A stretch of DNA of 64,000 nucleotides from Bacteroidetes bacterium GWF2_41_31 (GTDB lineage: Bacteria > Bacteroidota > Bacteroidia > Bacteroidales > F082). The DNA lies in the NCBI GenBank assembly GCA_001769215.1, contig MEOL01000047.1:124001-188000 (forward strand). The letters are read 5' to 3'. Under the pieces are notes generated by a model, which was given only the letters and a program-made list of their open reading frames with translations, ran no database searches and was not told where the DNA came from. The position numbers and the translations under genes are program-made. Below, one piece after another: positions 35,551 to 46,100 of this stretch (the first letter of the stretch is position 1; each line of letters starts with the position of its first letter).

Positions 35551-36492
35551 TTATTCAAATAATTTCATGTCATCGAGCGATTTCATTAATTCTCTTACCG
35601 CTTGGGCAGAAGTGTTAAGCAATGCTTGTTCTTCTTTATTCAAGGCTATTTTAATGATTTCTTCGATGCCATTTTTACCAATTTTACAAGGCACGCCCAA
35701 ATATACATTTTTTAATCCATATTCACCATTGAGCATCGCACACACCGGCAATACCCGGTTTTGATCGTCAACAATGGCTTCCACAATTTGTGCTGCTGCA
35801 GCGCCAGGGGCATACCATGCACTGGTTCCCATCAGGTTAACGAGTTCACCACCCCCTTTTTTGGTACGCTCAACAATTTTGTCCAGCTCCTCTTTTCCCA
35901 ATAATTCGGTAACAGGAATACCGTTCACAGAGGTGTATCGTGGTAAGGGAACCATGGTGTCGCCATGACCTCCCATGAGCAAGGCGTGAACATCAATGGG
36001 ATCCACATTGAGTGCGTTGGCAATAAATGCCCGGTAACGACCTGTATCAAGAGTTCCTGCCATCCCAAAAACCTTACTGGAAGGTTTATTGGCAGCCAGG
36101 TAGGCAGCATAAGTCATCACATCCAACGGATTGCTCACAATAATGATGATGGCATCCGGTGAATATTTAGTGGCTTTCTCTGTGACTTCCTTCACGATGG
36201 CAGCATTGGTTTTAATCAGGTCGTCGCGCGACATACCTGGTTTTCGGGGAATACCGGAAGTGATGACGATAACACCTGATCCTTTGGTGGCCAGGTAATC
36301 ATTAGTAACCCCGGTTACACGGGTGTTGAAATGGTTAATAGGAGCTGATTGCCAGATGTCCAGGGCTTTTCCTTCAGCAGTTCCTTCTTTGATATCTACC
36401 AGCACCACTTCCTTTGCCAGGTTTTTGTGTGCTATCACATTGGCAACTGTTGCTCCAACGTTCCCGGCTCCAATTACAGTAATTTTTTGCAT
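35551..36492 (-). CDS. mdh: Malate dehydrogenase
   Basis: 313 residues from the ATG at 36492 (MQKITVIGAGNVG). An upstream ATG at 36546 is excluded by the promoter box at 36536-36543. NAD-dependent oxidation of malate to oxaloacetate. It is of the LDH-like MDH type: nucleotide-binding GAGNVGAT, substrate-specificity loop GIPRKPGMSRDDL with two Arg (malate rather than lactate; LDH has Gln at the first), VSNPLDVMTY, and catalytic His in GGHGDTMVPL. The length fits the bacterial tetrameric form. It is monocistronic, with a promoter box upstream and a strong terminator after it. Confidence 0.96.
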   Translation of the reverse strand: MQKITVIGAGNVGATVANVIAHKNLAKEVVLVDIKEGTAEGKALDIWQSAPINHFNTRVTGVTNDYLATKGSGVIVITSGIPRKPGMSRDDLIKTNAAIVKEVTEKATKYSPDAIIIIVSNPLDVMTYAAYLAANKPSSKVFGMAGTLDTGRYRAFIANALNVDPIDVHALLMGGHGDTMVPLPRYTSVNGIPVTELLGKEELDKIVERTKKGGGELVNLMGTSAWYAPGAAAAQIVEAIVDDQNRVLPVCAMLNGEYGLKNVYLGVPCKIGKNGIEEIIKIALNKEEQALLNTSAQAVRELMKSLDDMKLFE

Positions 36493-36535
36493 AATCTGAG
36501 ATATTATTTTTGGTTTAATCTTTTGTTTCATCAGC

Positions 36536-36543
36536 CAAATGTA
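36536..36543 (-). promoter_or_regulatory. Putative -7 promoter element for mdh
   Basis: The minus strand reads TACATTTG. Predicted start is near 36531, leaving a 38-base leader to the ATG at 36492. Confidence 0.45.
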
Positions 36544-36764
36544 CAAATATTTTGTAAAGTAATTATGATTGTGATTGATAGTTACCTTTGATTGAACGAT
36601 TTAAAAAAAGCCCTGATTGAATCGGATTTTTTTTTAAGCGAACTGCCATGCAAATTTAAACATCTGGCTGGATTCTTTCGCATCATCCTTTTAAATTAAC
36701 TTTTATTAATGAACGAAAGGAAGTTGACAACCTGATTGACGTCAGAATGCCCACTATTTTTAGT

Positions 36765-36772
36765 TATTTTTG
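36765..36772 (+). promoter_or_regulatory. Putative -7 promoter element for the dut operon
   Basis: TATTTTTG, 50 bases before the dut ATG. An 8-bp palindrome TGACGTCA at 36737-36744 lies about where the -33 region would be and could be an operator or chance. Confidence 0.35.
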
Positions 36773-36821
36773 CCTCCACACAATACCGTGGTTACCAAGT
36801 TGAGATAAACCAATTATATTC

Positions 36822-37256
36822 ATGAAAGTAAAAGTTGTTAATACGTCGCTTCATCCGCTGCCTCAGTATCAAACACAGGCATCGGCAGGCATGGATTTAA
36901 GGGCATTTTTAACCGAACCGGTTCAAATCAAGCCACTCGAAAGGGCGCTCATTTCAACAGGTTTGTTTATTGAATTGCCCGTTGGATATGAAGCGCAGGT
37001 TCGCCCTAGAAGTGGGTTGGCTGCCAAACATGGTATCACGGTTCTTAACACGCCGGGTACCATCGACGCGGATTATCGCGGCGAAATCAAGGTGATACTG
37101 GTCAATCTTTCGAACGAACCCTTTGAAATAGTCAATGGTGAACGCATTGCTCAAATGATTATTTCGGCTCATGTGCAGGCACAATGGGAACAGGTGGAGG
37201 TACTTACTGAAACTGAACGTGGGGCTGGTGGCTTTGGCCATACCGGGAAAAAATAA
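36822..37256 (+). CDS. dut: Deoxyuridine 5'-triphosphate nucleotidohydrolase
   Basis: 144 residues; trimeric dUTPase that keeps uracil out of DNA and supplies dUMP for thymidylate synthesis. All five family motifs are present in order: [29 protein letters not shown] with the catalytic Asp, GERIAQMI and the C-terminal P-loop-like [10 protein letters not shown] (His in place of the more usual Ser). It is the first gene of a tight operon: the TPR gene starts 4 bases after its stop. Confidence 0.97.
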   Translation: MKVKVVNTSLHPLPQYQTQASAGMDLRAFLTEPVQIKPLERALISTGLFIELPVGYEAQVRPRSGLAAKHGITVLNTPGTIDADYRGEIKVILVNLSNEPFEIVNGERIAQMIISAHVQAQWEQVEVLTETERGAGGFGHTGKK

Positions 37257-37260
37257 AGAA

Positions 37261-39012
37261 ATGAAAAATATTCAACAACCAGATATGAACTATAAATCGC
37301 TTATTCTGATTTTACTAATAGGCTTGCTACTAAGTAATTCTACCTTTTCTCAAGGCAGAAAATCAAAAATTAAAGTGAAGGAACTTTCGGAAAAGGAACG
37401 CATGCAAGAGATTGACTTGTTCGGAAAAGGCCTGGTGGAAAAAAGCAAAGGAAATGGTTCGGGTGCATTGGTGTTTTATGACCGGGCCCTCGAAATTGAT
37501 CCCTTCGATGCTGCTGCCTGGTACGAAAAAGCCAGGCTCTATCTGAGCATGAACCGCAACGATGAGGCACTGGAAGCCGCGAAACGCTCCATCGAGATTG
37601 ATGGGAAAAACAAATGGTATCTGGTTTTATACGCCAATGCCTGCAAGGCAAACGATCAATATGATGAATATGTTAAAACCTATGAGACCCTGGCACTTGA
37701 ATATCCGACAGATCTGGATTTTTTAAAGGAACTGGCCTTTGCTTATTATTTTACTGGTGATTATAAAAAGGCCATCGTGGCGTATGATAGAATAGAAAAG
37801 GAAGAGGGCGTAAACGAGCAGCTTACTATACAAAAAGTGGGCTTTTACGACAAACTGAAAGATCCCGAAAAGGGAGTACTGGAATATCAAAAACTCATCG
37901 ATTCAAATCCGGAAGATCCAAGGTATTATGCTTTGATGGCTGAATATTGCGCTAAAAACGGGTTCGACGATCAGGCCATTGCTGCCTATGAAAAAATTGT
38001 TGAATTAAATCCTTCAGATCCTTATGTACACATCGCCCTTGCTGATTATTATAATAAAAAAGGCGACCAGGATCGGTCATTTCAAGAGTTGAAACTGGGC
38101 CTTGCCAATTCGGTACTCGACTTAAAAACAAAAATCAATCTTTTAGTTAACTACTATCAGGGAAACCTGAGCGATGAACAGAAAAAACATGCCCTTGAAT
38201 TATCAGAAGTACTGATGCAGGCTCATCCGGATGAAATATTATCGCACACGTTTTATGCTTCCATGCTTTACGAAAACAACGAATTTGAAAAAGCCCGTCC
38301 TCTTTTTTTAGACATACTGAAAGAAGAGCCCAGCAATTATTCTATATGGGAACAGCTGCTTTTGTGTGATTTAAACCTACAGGATTTCACAAAACTTGAT
38401 ACCGATTCGGAAGATGCTGTTGATTATTTCCCAAATTACCCGCTGCCTTATTTTTTTGCTGGTTTGGCCAATTTACAACTCAAGGATTATGTTAAAGCGA
38501 AAGCCTATCTTGAGTCGGGGAAAAATTTTGTAGTCAACAACGATGGCCTGCTGGAACAATTCTATTCCACTTTGGGCGATACGTATCATGCCCTTGATAA
38601 TTTTGAGGCGGCTTATCTTTCGTATGACAAAGCATTGCTTATTAATCCGAAAAACGCTTTGGTGTTGAATAACTACGCCTATTACCTTTCTTTGGAATCA
38701 AAAAACTTAGAAAAGGCGGCTACTATGGCCAAAGCAGCTGTTGATCTCGATCCATACAACAGCAATAATTTGGATACTTATGCCTGGGTATTGTATAAAC
38801 TTGGTAAATTTGATGAAGCCATTATTTGGATTGAAAAAGCGTACGACAATAAAGGAGACCAAAGTGGGGTGGTATTGGAGCATTACGGGGACATTCTTTT
38901 TCGCCTTGACCGCAAATCAGAAGCTTTTGATTATTGGAGGGCTGCTTTAGAAAAACCAGAGCACTCTGAGTTGCTTCAAAAAAAGATCACTGATAAAAAA
39001 CTATATGAGTAG
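37261..39012 (+). CDS. Tetratricopeptide-repeat exported protein
   Basis: 583 residues from the ATG at 37261; a second ATG at 37285 gives a tighter signal peptide (MNYKSLILILLIGLLLSNSTFS). The whole mature protein is made of TPR units of about 34 residues, for example ALVFYDRALEIDPFDAAAWY, AIAAYEKIVELNPSDPYVH, AYLSYDKALLINPKNALVL and AATMAKAAVDLDPYNS, so it is an alpha-solenoid scaffold. Location is periplasm or outer membrane inner face. It overlaps the next gene by 8 bases and starts 4 bases after dut, so the four genes are one operon. With the DUF4292 lipoprotein and the EnvC-like protein downstream, an envelope-assembly role is inferred. Confidence 0.9.
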   Translation: MKNIQQPDMNYKSLILILLIGLLLSNSTFSQGRKSKIKVKELSEKERMQEIDLFGKGLVEKSKGNGSGALVFYDRALEIDPFDAAAWYEKARLYLSMNRNDEALEAAKRSIEIDGKNKWYLVLYANACKANDQYDEYVKTYETLALEYPTDLDFLKELAFAYYFTGDYKKAIVAYDRIEKEEGVNEQLTIQKVGFYDKLKDPEKGVLEYQKLIDSNPEDPRYYALMAEYCAKNGFDDQAIAAYEKIVELNPSDPYVHIALADYYNKKGDQDRSFQELKLGLANSVLDLKTKINLLVNYYQGNLSDEQKKHALELSEVLMQAHPDEILSHTFYASMLYENNEFEKARPLFLDILKEEPSNYSIWEQLLLCDLNLQDFTKLDTDSEDAVDYFPNYPLPYFFAGLANLQLKDYVKAKAYLESGKNFVVNNDGLLEQFYSTLGDTYHALDNFEAAYLSYDKALLINPKNALVLNNYAYYLSLESKNLEKAATMAKAAVDLDPYNSNNLDTYAWVLYKLGKFDEAIIWIEKAYDNKGDQSGVVLEHYGDILFRLDRKSEAFDYWRAALEKPEHSELLQKKITDKKLYE

Positions 39013-39835
39013 CAGGGTTCGCTTTCTTTTATTCTTCATGATTTCCATGTTGCTTTTAGCCTCTACCTCCTGTAAGAGCAAAAAGGTAATGTTAAAAAAA
39101 TCAATACATGAATATGGTTTTGATTACCTGTATGCTCAATTAACGAAAAATCAGCTAAAATTTAACACACTCACTGCACGCTTTAATTTGTCGTTTGAAA
39201 TGGACAAAAAGAAAACCAGCCTCAGAGGACAGTTACGCATACAAAACGACAGCCTGATCTGGATTTCCTTTAGCCCTGCTTTGGGAATTGAGGCAGCAAG
39301 GGTTCTACTGCGCAACGACAGCGTTTTTTTTATAAACAGGCTTAACAAAAGCTATTTTACCGGGCAGTATAGTTTAATAGACAGCCTTCTTAATACAACC
39401 ATCGATTACAACATGTTACAATCGATGTTGGTTGGAAACGACCTTACCCAGTACGATATCAATAAGTACAAGTCTTCGGTGGATGGAGGATTGTATAAAA
39501 TAAACATTCGTGAACGAAGGAAAATAAAACGGTATTTAAAATCGGGCGAAATAGCCACCAAGGTGTTGGTACAACAAATCTGGCTCGATCCGGACCATTT
39601 CAGGATCAGACGCGTCGACCTGAAAGAAAATGGAGAGTCAATTGACAACAACCTACAGGTGTTCTACGATGATTATGTCGAAATTGACGGGCAGCTTGTC
39701 CCTTCAAAAATTTATATCGATATCAACAGCCAGAAAAAGATTCACATTGATCTTGATTTTGGCAAAACCGAACTCAACCAAGAGGTTAGCTTTCCATTTA
39801 GTATCCCTGCGAAATACGATAAAATGCTCAATTAA
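39005..39835 (+). CDS. DUF4292 lipoprotein
   Basis: 276 residues. The signal peptide has a lipobox ending STSC (about Cys23) and KSKK after it. The body matches DUF4292, a Bacteroidota family with a LolB/LolA-like half-barrel prediction: FNTLTARFNLSFEM, LRGQLRIQNDSLIWISFSP, and a C-terminal LDFGKTELNQEVSFPFSIP. LolB-like proteins receive lipoproteins at the outer membrane, but that role is not shown for DUF4292. It overlaps the TPR gene by 8 bases and the EnvC-like gene by 1 base (TAATG), strong evidence for translational coupling. Confidence 0.9.
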   Translation: MSSRVRFLLFFMISMLLLASTSCKSKKVMLKKSIHEYGFDYLYAQLTKNQLKFNTLTARFNLSFEMDKKKTSLRGQLRIQNDSLIWISFSPALGIEAARVLLRNDSVFFINRLNKSYFTGQYSLIDSLLNTTIDYNMLQSMLVGNDLTQYDINKYKSSVDGGLYKINIRERRKIKRYLKSGEIATKVLVQQIWLDPDHFRIRRVDLKENGESIDNNLQVFYDDYVEIDGQLVPSKIYIDINSQKKIHIDLDFGKTELNQEVSFPFSIPAKYDKMLN

Positions 39836-41043
39836 TGGCTATGAGGCGATTACTTTATGCTGTAGTTTTTACCTTCACTTTTGTTCTTGCAGGAACCTTG
39901 CTGGAAGCACAGGAAAGCCAGCAACAGCTTGAGGAAAAGAGGAAGAAAATTGAAGCTGAAATTGCTTATACCAATAAATTGATTGCTGAAATAAAAACCG
40001 ATAAACAGACTTCGATCAATCAACTTCAATTGGTTGAATCAAAAATCAACAGCAGAAACAATTTGCTGGCCAACTACAAACTCCAAATACATGCGTTGAC
40101 AGTTAGCATCGAAACCACAGAGTTGAGCATACGTAACCTGAACAATGACCTGAAGACACTTAAAAAAGAATATGCCAAGATTGCCTGGTATGCCTATCAG
40201 TACAAAACATCGTATAACAAATTGATTTTTTTATTTTCGGCCGAAAGCCTTAATCAAGCCTATCAGCGCATGCGTTATCTCGATCAACTAAGTGTTTTTC
40301 TTCGCAATCAGGCCAAAGGAATTTCGGATAAAGAAAGCGAGAAAGCAGCGGCTTTGGCCAAATTACAACAAAAGAAGGAGGAGCTGAAAGGCTTGCTAAA
40401 ACACGAAAGTAACGAAGTTTATCTTCTGGAAGGTGAAAGACAGGAAAAAGTGAAGGTGACAACCTCTTTTAAGGGAAGGGAACAGGAACTTAGAAAGTCG
40501 CTGAAAGCCAAAGAAAAAGAAGCCTGGGATCTTGATAAGCGAATTGAGGACATTATCGCGTTGGAAACCAAACCCAAATCAACGGCAGGTAAACCGGCAA
40601 CTTATGCCCTTACACCTGATGAGCAACTTTTGTCAAACTCATTTTTTGCCAATAAAGGGAAGCTTCCATGGCCTCTTGAACGGGGTGTGGTTAGTGAGAC
40701 TTATGGGGTTCATACCCATCCGGTATTGAAAAAAGTACAAACAAAAAACAACGGTGTTGATTTAGCTACTGCTAAAAATAGTGAGGCCCGCTCCATCTTT
40801 GATGGCATGGTGGCTAGTGTGACCAAAATCTCCAACACCAATGTGGCCGTTATTGTAAAACACGGTGATTATTTCACCGTTTATTCAAACCTGGATGAAG
40901 TATACGTGAAGAAAGGGGACCAGGTAAAAACCAATCAACTGTTAGGCCGGGTGCATACCAATTTAAAGGGTGAAACCGAGCTGCATTTTGAAGTTCGCAA
41001 AGGAGTTGTTCCTCAAAATCCCGTTTACTGGATTTCACACTAG
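39835..41043 (+). CDS. EnvC-like amidase activator (degenerate M23 domain)
   Basis: 402 residues: a signal peptide, a long coiled coil (about 25-240, QQQLEEKRKKIEAEIAYTN onward), a low-complexity linker, then a LytM/M23 domain (about 275-400). Three of the residues needed for zinc hydrolysis are changed. HxxxD reads NNGVD (His to Asn), the catalytic YxHL reads YSNL, and HxH reads ELH. The domain is therefore predicted to be inactive, as in E. coli EnvC, which activates periplasmic amidases during cell separation. The coiled coil plus dead LytM layout is exactly EnvC-like. It is the last gene of the dut-TPR-DUF4292 operon and is convergent with the S8 protease. Confidence 0.92.
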   Translation: MAMRRLLYAVVFTFTFVLAGTLLEAQESQQQLEEKRKKIEAEIAYTNKLIAEIKTDKQTSINQLQLVESKINSRNNLLANYKLQIHALTVSIETTELSIRNLNNDLKTLKKEYAKIAWYAYQYKTSYNKLIFLFSAESLNQAYQRMRYLDQLSVFLRNQAKGISDKESEKAAALAKLQQKKEELKGLLKHESNEVYLLEGERQEKVKVTTSFKGREQELRKSLKAKEKEAWDLDKRIEDIIALETKPKSTAGKPATYALTPDEQLLSNSFFANKGKLPWPLERGVVSETYGVHTHPVLKKVQTKNNGVDLATAKNSEARSIFDGMVASVTKISNTNVAVIVKHGDYFTVYSNLDEVYVKKGDQVKTNQLLGRVHTNLKGETELHFEVRKGVVPQNPVYWISH

Positions 41044-41057
41044 TCGGTCCCCCGTTA

Positions 41058-43019
41058 TTATTGTTTGATGATTTTACCGTGATCAATTTCCTTTGCTCCC
41101 GAAATCAGTCGGTAATAATACATCCCTGATGGCTGGCCGGCCGCGTTCCATTCCAATAGCTGAGCGTTTTGAGGGTCGATGTCTTTTTGAAAAAGAACGG
41201 TTCCCAATTGGTTATAAATCTCCAACCGCACCCCATGTTCATTTATTTGTGATAGCTCAGCGTTTATGCTGTGAGTAAACGGGTTGGGATAGAACTGAAT
41301 AGTTGCTTCACGGCGGTTTTCTGTAAAACCTACACTGGTATCTACAATCAATGTAATGGGCACGGTCTTGTCGGGAAGTAGATTTGATTGAATGAGCAAT
41401 ACACATTGATAAGTACCGGTGCTAAGTCCTGAACTGTTAAAGGTTAACTGTATCACTGCTTCGGAAGCTGCCTGTACCTGATAACCGGAGGCAGAGGTCG
41501 AAATCCATGAGGGCTGGCCAGCAATCTCCAGTGTAAAATTCAGTTCAGATGAACCTGTATTGGTTAAAATCAGGTTTTGTGTTTTAATTTTGTTTGGCTC
41601 AATTGAGTCAGCAACAGCACATGGATCCAGGTGGATAATTGGCCCCAGGTAAATCTGTTTTATCGAATTGAAAACATTCAATCTGCCACCGGTAACGGTC
41701 AATGTATCCAAAGCAGGCAGGTAGTCAACTCCATTTAAAATGGCCTCTTTCATGCTTAAGGCGCCTGCGGCAGGATCGTTTTTGTAATTGATCATAAAGG
41801 AAGAATCAGCTGCAGCATAGAGCAAAGCCACGGCGCCTGTGACATGGGGAGTTGCCATGGAAGTGCCTGAGCTGGTTCCGTAAGCATTGTTGATTCTACA
41901 CGACATGATAATGCTGCCGGGAGCCCCCAGATCGATGGTTGTTTTACCATAACCCGCGCTTTGATATTTTATATCCTGTTTAGTGGTGTTGGTAACAGAG
42001 ATCATATAGGGAGTTGCAAATGCAGTGGGAACATCGCCCACCACGTCAATATTCCAGTTTTGATTTGCTGTTGCCGCGATGCTTAACACACCAATTTGCC
42101 CCAGACTGTCGTACATGGCTTCCCAAATCGGGAAGTTTTGAGGATTTCCATTGTCCACTCCAAATGAACAATTGTCGGCTACCACGAAAGCTCCTTCGGC
42201 ACCATTGGTCAGGTTGTAACGTTCCCGCTGGGTAAATACATACGACAGGGCCTCTACGACTGTGGCCTCGGTGGTTGAAGAACCTGCTACCGGCATCACT
42301 TTCGTTCCCCAGTTGATTCCTGTCACACCCAAGCCATTGTTGCCAATAGCAGCTGCTATTCCGGTAACATGAATCCCGTGGTTGTGTAAAGGAATGTTGC
42401 CATTGTGGTTATATGCGTTCCAGCCATTTATGTCATCAACGTATCCGTTTAAGTCGTCATCGATATTGTTGTTGGGGATTTCGAACCGATTTTTCCAAAA
42501 ATTAATATCTTCATGGTTGAGGTCGCTTCCTCCGTCGACGATGGCGATGATGATGGTATCACCCAGCGCTGTAATTCCTCCGGTGGTTAAATCCCATGCA
42601 GGGGAGGCGTCAATGTCCGCTCCCGGCAATCCACCTCCCTGTCCTGTGTTGAGCAGCGACCATTGACTACTGAAGAAGAAAGGGTCATCGGGCAAACAGG
42701 TCTCATCCGGCTCACGTTCGGTGACCAGGTGGTTTGGCTGGGCATTTACAACCCCTTCATGATTCAGGAGTGTGCTAAGAAGGTCCTGTCGATTGGTTTT
42801 GCTTTCGTTGAAGAAAAGGAGAAAAATTTGAAATCGGGCTGAAACGGTTTGATAATTAACCACCCCAACTTCACCGACCTGATCCATCAATTGCTCAATG
42901 GAGGTGTTGTGCGACAGCTGCACCAGCAATTCGCCATCAGTAGCCTTTGGTTGTTGGGCCAATGCTAAATTGGATATAAAAAGTAATAATAGTAAACCAA
43001 GTAGGGTTGTTTTCATCAT
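41058..43019 (-). CDS. Subtilisin-like (S8) secreted protease with T9SS sorting domain
   Basis: 653 residues. A signal peptide (to about AQQ, residue 23) precedes a short propeptide (24-100) and the S8 catalytic domain with Asp162 in AIVDGGSD, His214 in NHGIHVTG and Ser387 in SGTSMATPH; all three are present. A choice-of-anchor-type beta domain covers about 465-570. The C-terminus is a T9SS type A sorting domain opening with FYPNPF and ending in a short basic tail. Predicted to be secreted or attached at the cell surface and active as an endoprotease. It lies 91 bases downstream of the C25 protease gene, with a terminator and its own promoter box between them. Confidence 0.94.
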   Translation of the reverse strand: MMKTTLLGLLLLLFISNLALAQQPKATDGELLVQLSHNTSIEQLMDQVGEVGVVNYQTVSARFQIFLLFFNESKTNRQDLLSTLLNHEGVVNAQPNHLVTEREPDETCLPDDPFFFSSQWSLLNTGQGGGLPGADIDASPAWDLTTGGITALGDTIIIAIVDGGSDLNHEDINFWKNRFEIPNNNIDDDLNGYVDDINGWNAYNHNGNIPLHNHGIHVTGIAAAIGNNGLGVTGINWGTKVMPVAGSSTTEATVVEALSYVFTQRERYNLTNGAEGAFVVADNCSFGVDNGNPQNFPIWEAMYDSLGQIGVLSIAATANQNWNIDVVGDVPTAFATPYMISVTNTTKQDIKYQSAGYGKTTIDLGAPGSIIMSCRINNAYGTSSGTSMATPHVTGAVALLYAAADSSFMINYKNDPAAGALSMKEAILNGVDYLPALDTLTVTGGRLNVFNSIKQIYLGPIIHLDPCAVADSIEPNKIKTQNLILTNTGSSELNFTLEIAGQPSWISTSASGYQVQAASEAVIQLTFNSSGLSTGTYQCVLLIQSNLLPDKTVPITLIVDTSVGFTENRREATIQFYPNPFTHSINAELSQINEHGVRLEIYNQLGTVLFQKDIDPQNAQLLEWNAAGQPSGMYYYRLISGAKEIDHGKIIKQ

Positions 43020-43041
43020 GAGTTGAATTAATGTCCATCGG

Positions 43042-43049
43042 CAAAAGTA
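43042..43049 (-). promoter_or_regulatory. Putative -7 promoter element for the S8 protease
   Basis: The minus strand reads TACTTTTG directly after the T-run of the upstream terminator. Predicted start is near 43037. Confidence 0.45.
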
Positions 43050-43050
43050 A

Positions 43051-43088
43051 AAAAAAGCCGGTTGAAGAGATTCTCCAATCGGCTTTTA
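43051..43088 (-). terminator. Intrinsic terminator of the C25 protease gene
   Basis: A stem of about 12 bp, AAAAGCCGATTG / CAACCGGCTTTT on the minus strand with one G-T type mismatch, followed by T8. It lies 23 bases after the C25 stop codon. Confidence 0.85.
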
Positions 43089-43110
43089 ACTAAACAAGTA
43101 AAACAAAAAG

Positions 43111-46100
43111 TTATTTGGTAAGCAATACCTTTTGTGAAGCGGTATGGTTGCCCTGTTCAATTTTTATCACATAAATGCCGGAAGCCAGGTCTTTTCTTTC
43201 AATCTGAAGAGTAAACCCGGAGGCAGGCATTTTTTGTTGGTTGATGAGGATTGCCCCCATCGAATTCAACATTTTTATATTGATGGGCTCTTGATATGAT
43301 GACTGTACTTGAAGTATAAAAATTCCGTTATTTGGGTTAGGGGTGATGGTAATCAACAGGTTTTGATCGGTTTGTTCAGCTAATCCAACGGTATTATCCA
43401 CAAAAATCACCTGGGCTTCTGAAGGTGCGCTGATGCCACAATTATCTGTTGCACTAACCGTAAGTGAGGCCTCACCTAAGAAATCGGGATTCCAGTTGAT
43501 CAATGAAATATTGCCCATGGGGATAATGGTTCCTGCTTCCGATGGAGATAAAACCCATAGATATCCGGTTGCTCCTGTTACGGTAGCAGTATTGTGTTGC
43601 GTTTGCGTAATGCGGTAAACATCAACATAATCTGGACCAGTTGGCTTTTCCGGACTTGCCGGGCCGTTAAGCAAGACAAGATTCATCGTATCCGAAAATA
43701 GTTCACCCACCACATCAGTCATGTTTAAGGTAAGTTCTGCCTCGCCTGTGGTCATGTCAATGGCTCCTGGTGTGTATATAGGATTTAACACATTGTCCAG
43801 GTTAAAAGTGCCATCGCCCGAAGTAGTCCATTGCAAACTGCTGAAGTTGGTGGATGAGCCTTCACACTGGTATTCGGTATTTGCACAGCTCGCATCGTCA
43901 GGTCCGGCAAAAACAGTACTCACCATCATGGTTGGCAGTTCGATGTAGTCGATCCAGGCACAGTCACTTCCGGAAGTGCCTGAATAATCTTTTTCATAAA
44001 TCCATTTGAAAGTATGTGTTCCTGAAGAAACCGGGAATTTAGCCTGGGCCCAACTTTTCGATCCCGTCCAGGTTTCTTTAACCACATTGTCGATTTTGAA
44101 TATCAATTTGTCAAAATCCGCTTCGCTTGAAATTTTTCTCCAAAATTTAATGGTATCCTCTTCCATCACGGTATACGAAATGAAGAATTCAGTTGATTGA
44201 TCATCACCGATTGCTCCGGATTTTGCCTGATAATAACCTTCATAAGGATAAATATGATCAATGGTCCAGGGTAAATTGCCATCCTGTTGCCAATTATATT
44301 TACTAAAGTCGCCAGTTTCCCAGTCTTCGAGGAAAAGACCAATCTTGGGATAGTAAATTCTGTCGACACTATAGCCAGCTGCTGCGGCATTGAAATGCAT
44401 CTCTGCGATCACGGCATTTGGCGCGTTATTGGCAACCGTTACCTGATAGATGATATTTTGCGACCCAAAGACCCCCAATGTCTCAATGGTTTGAGGGGGC
44501 GTATTTACCACAACAAAAGGATTGTAAGCCACCAAATTGCACAATACATCGTGGATGACGCAATGTCCGTTATTTGCCATTTTAATCACCATATCCACCG
44601 TTTCGCCCGGATCGAGCCGCCCGTTGTTGTTGCCTCCCTGCGAATCGTCGATGGTTAAAGTAGTAGGGTTGATATTGGGTGCGTTTACTACTATATTAAA
44701 TTTGCTGGTCCAGGTTGAATCTTGTTCATCCGTGGCGGCAATATCAAACTGAAGTTTGTGCTGGTCGGGAATCCCGTTGCTGATTTTAAGTTTATATCCT
44801 CCGTTAATGGTAGCACTACCGTTGGCGGCAATTGTGTCATACATCTCAGTTGAATCGATAAAAGTAACATACTGATCGGTAGCTAAGGCTACATTGATGT
44901 TGATTCCATTATCGTTTCCAAGGTTTTTCATCCCCAGGTTTATAAAAATTTCTTCATCAAATTCTACCTTGTTATTGCCGTTGCCAAGGGTGTCGATGGC
45001 AGTATGGGTATCATACAGACAGTAGGCTCCATCCGGAGGAATTACACCAATACTTGTTTCATAACGGTAAAAATTTTGTTTGGTGATCACCAGATTGATT
45101 ATCGTGCCCGGAAGCTGTGGAATGATGGGAATATCCATTTGTTGACCGGTGCCCTCTGCCAGCCCGATGATTTGATCGTTAACAGTTAAACAAACCAAAG
45201 CACCTGAATTAACTTCGATGGTAAAAAAGTCGATTCCGCCAAGCTGCACATTGTTATGAACCACGTTTAGATTCTGGGGAACTTCTGAATACATTACCGA
45301 AAAAGCATCGCCATGGTGGTGGAAAAGATAATAGGTTACCTCTTTGTTATTGCTGTTGTAGGGCCATGATGACTGTGCCAGAAAATGTTTCCCTGCTGCA
45401 TTTCCAAAAGCAGGCAGCAAGTCCCTGGATTCGGGTGTTGTTCCGTAACCGGGCATAAAATCAGGCCACATATTATCGAATAATCCCCATACATAGGTGT
45501 CGTTTACAAATGAATACGAAACTTCGGTAGCTGCGGTTATTCCTAAGGCGCCACTGTTGTTTCCGTTGTAAGTATACCCATGAAATTTCTCAGAAAAACA
45601 TTGGCCGCTCCAGTTAAATTTTCCGGTAAGGCAGTTAATTGAAAAGATAAAGGTAAGATCGGTGTTGGTTAGTCCATCAATACTTGAGTTGGTGTACGAA
45701 GGCTCGCCCCAGCCGGTTTCCATTCCATGGTCACGGTGTTGGAGCATAAAAGCGCCATCATTTATATCATTATTAATCCGCGTTGCATTTCCGCCCCAGT
45801 CAGTCAGGTAGTTTGGTGTTGATGGAATATATCCAAGGCCATCCGGGCCGAAATAGGCGAGTACAGTTGCTGTATTGGTGGCCGAGGACCATACTCCTCC
45901 TGAAGGCGAACCATCATAAATAGCGTTTTCACGTTTTGGCGATTTACCAAGCTCGTTTTCCAAAAACCCCGCAATGACTTCCGAGCAAATTTGAAACCAC
46001 CGTTCTGTTTGCCATCCCATGGCTGTGATGGGATGGTCATAAAAGTTTGGATTTGTTGGCGGGTTTCGCTCATAGTTTAAAAACTTGGTCACCATGATTT

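Noticed and set aside
36737-36744. TGACGTCA palindrome upstream of dut
   Set aside because: An 8-bp palindrome alone is expected by chance at this scale; no second site or known regulator supports it.
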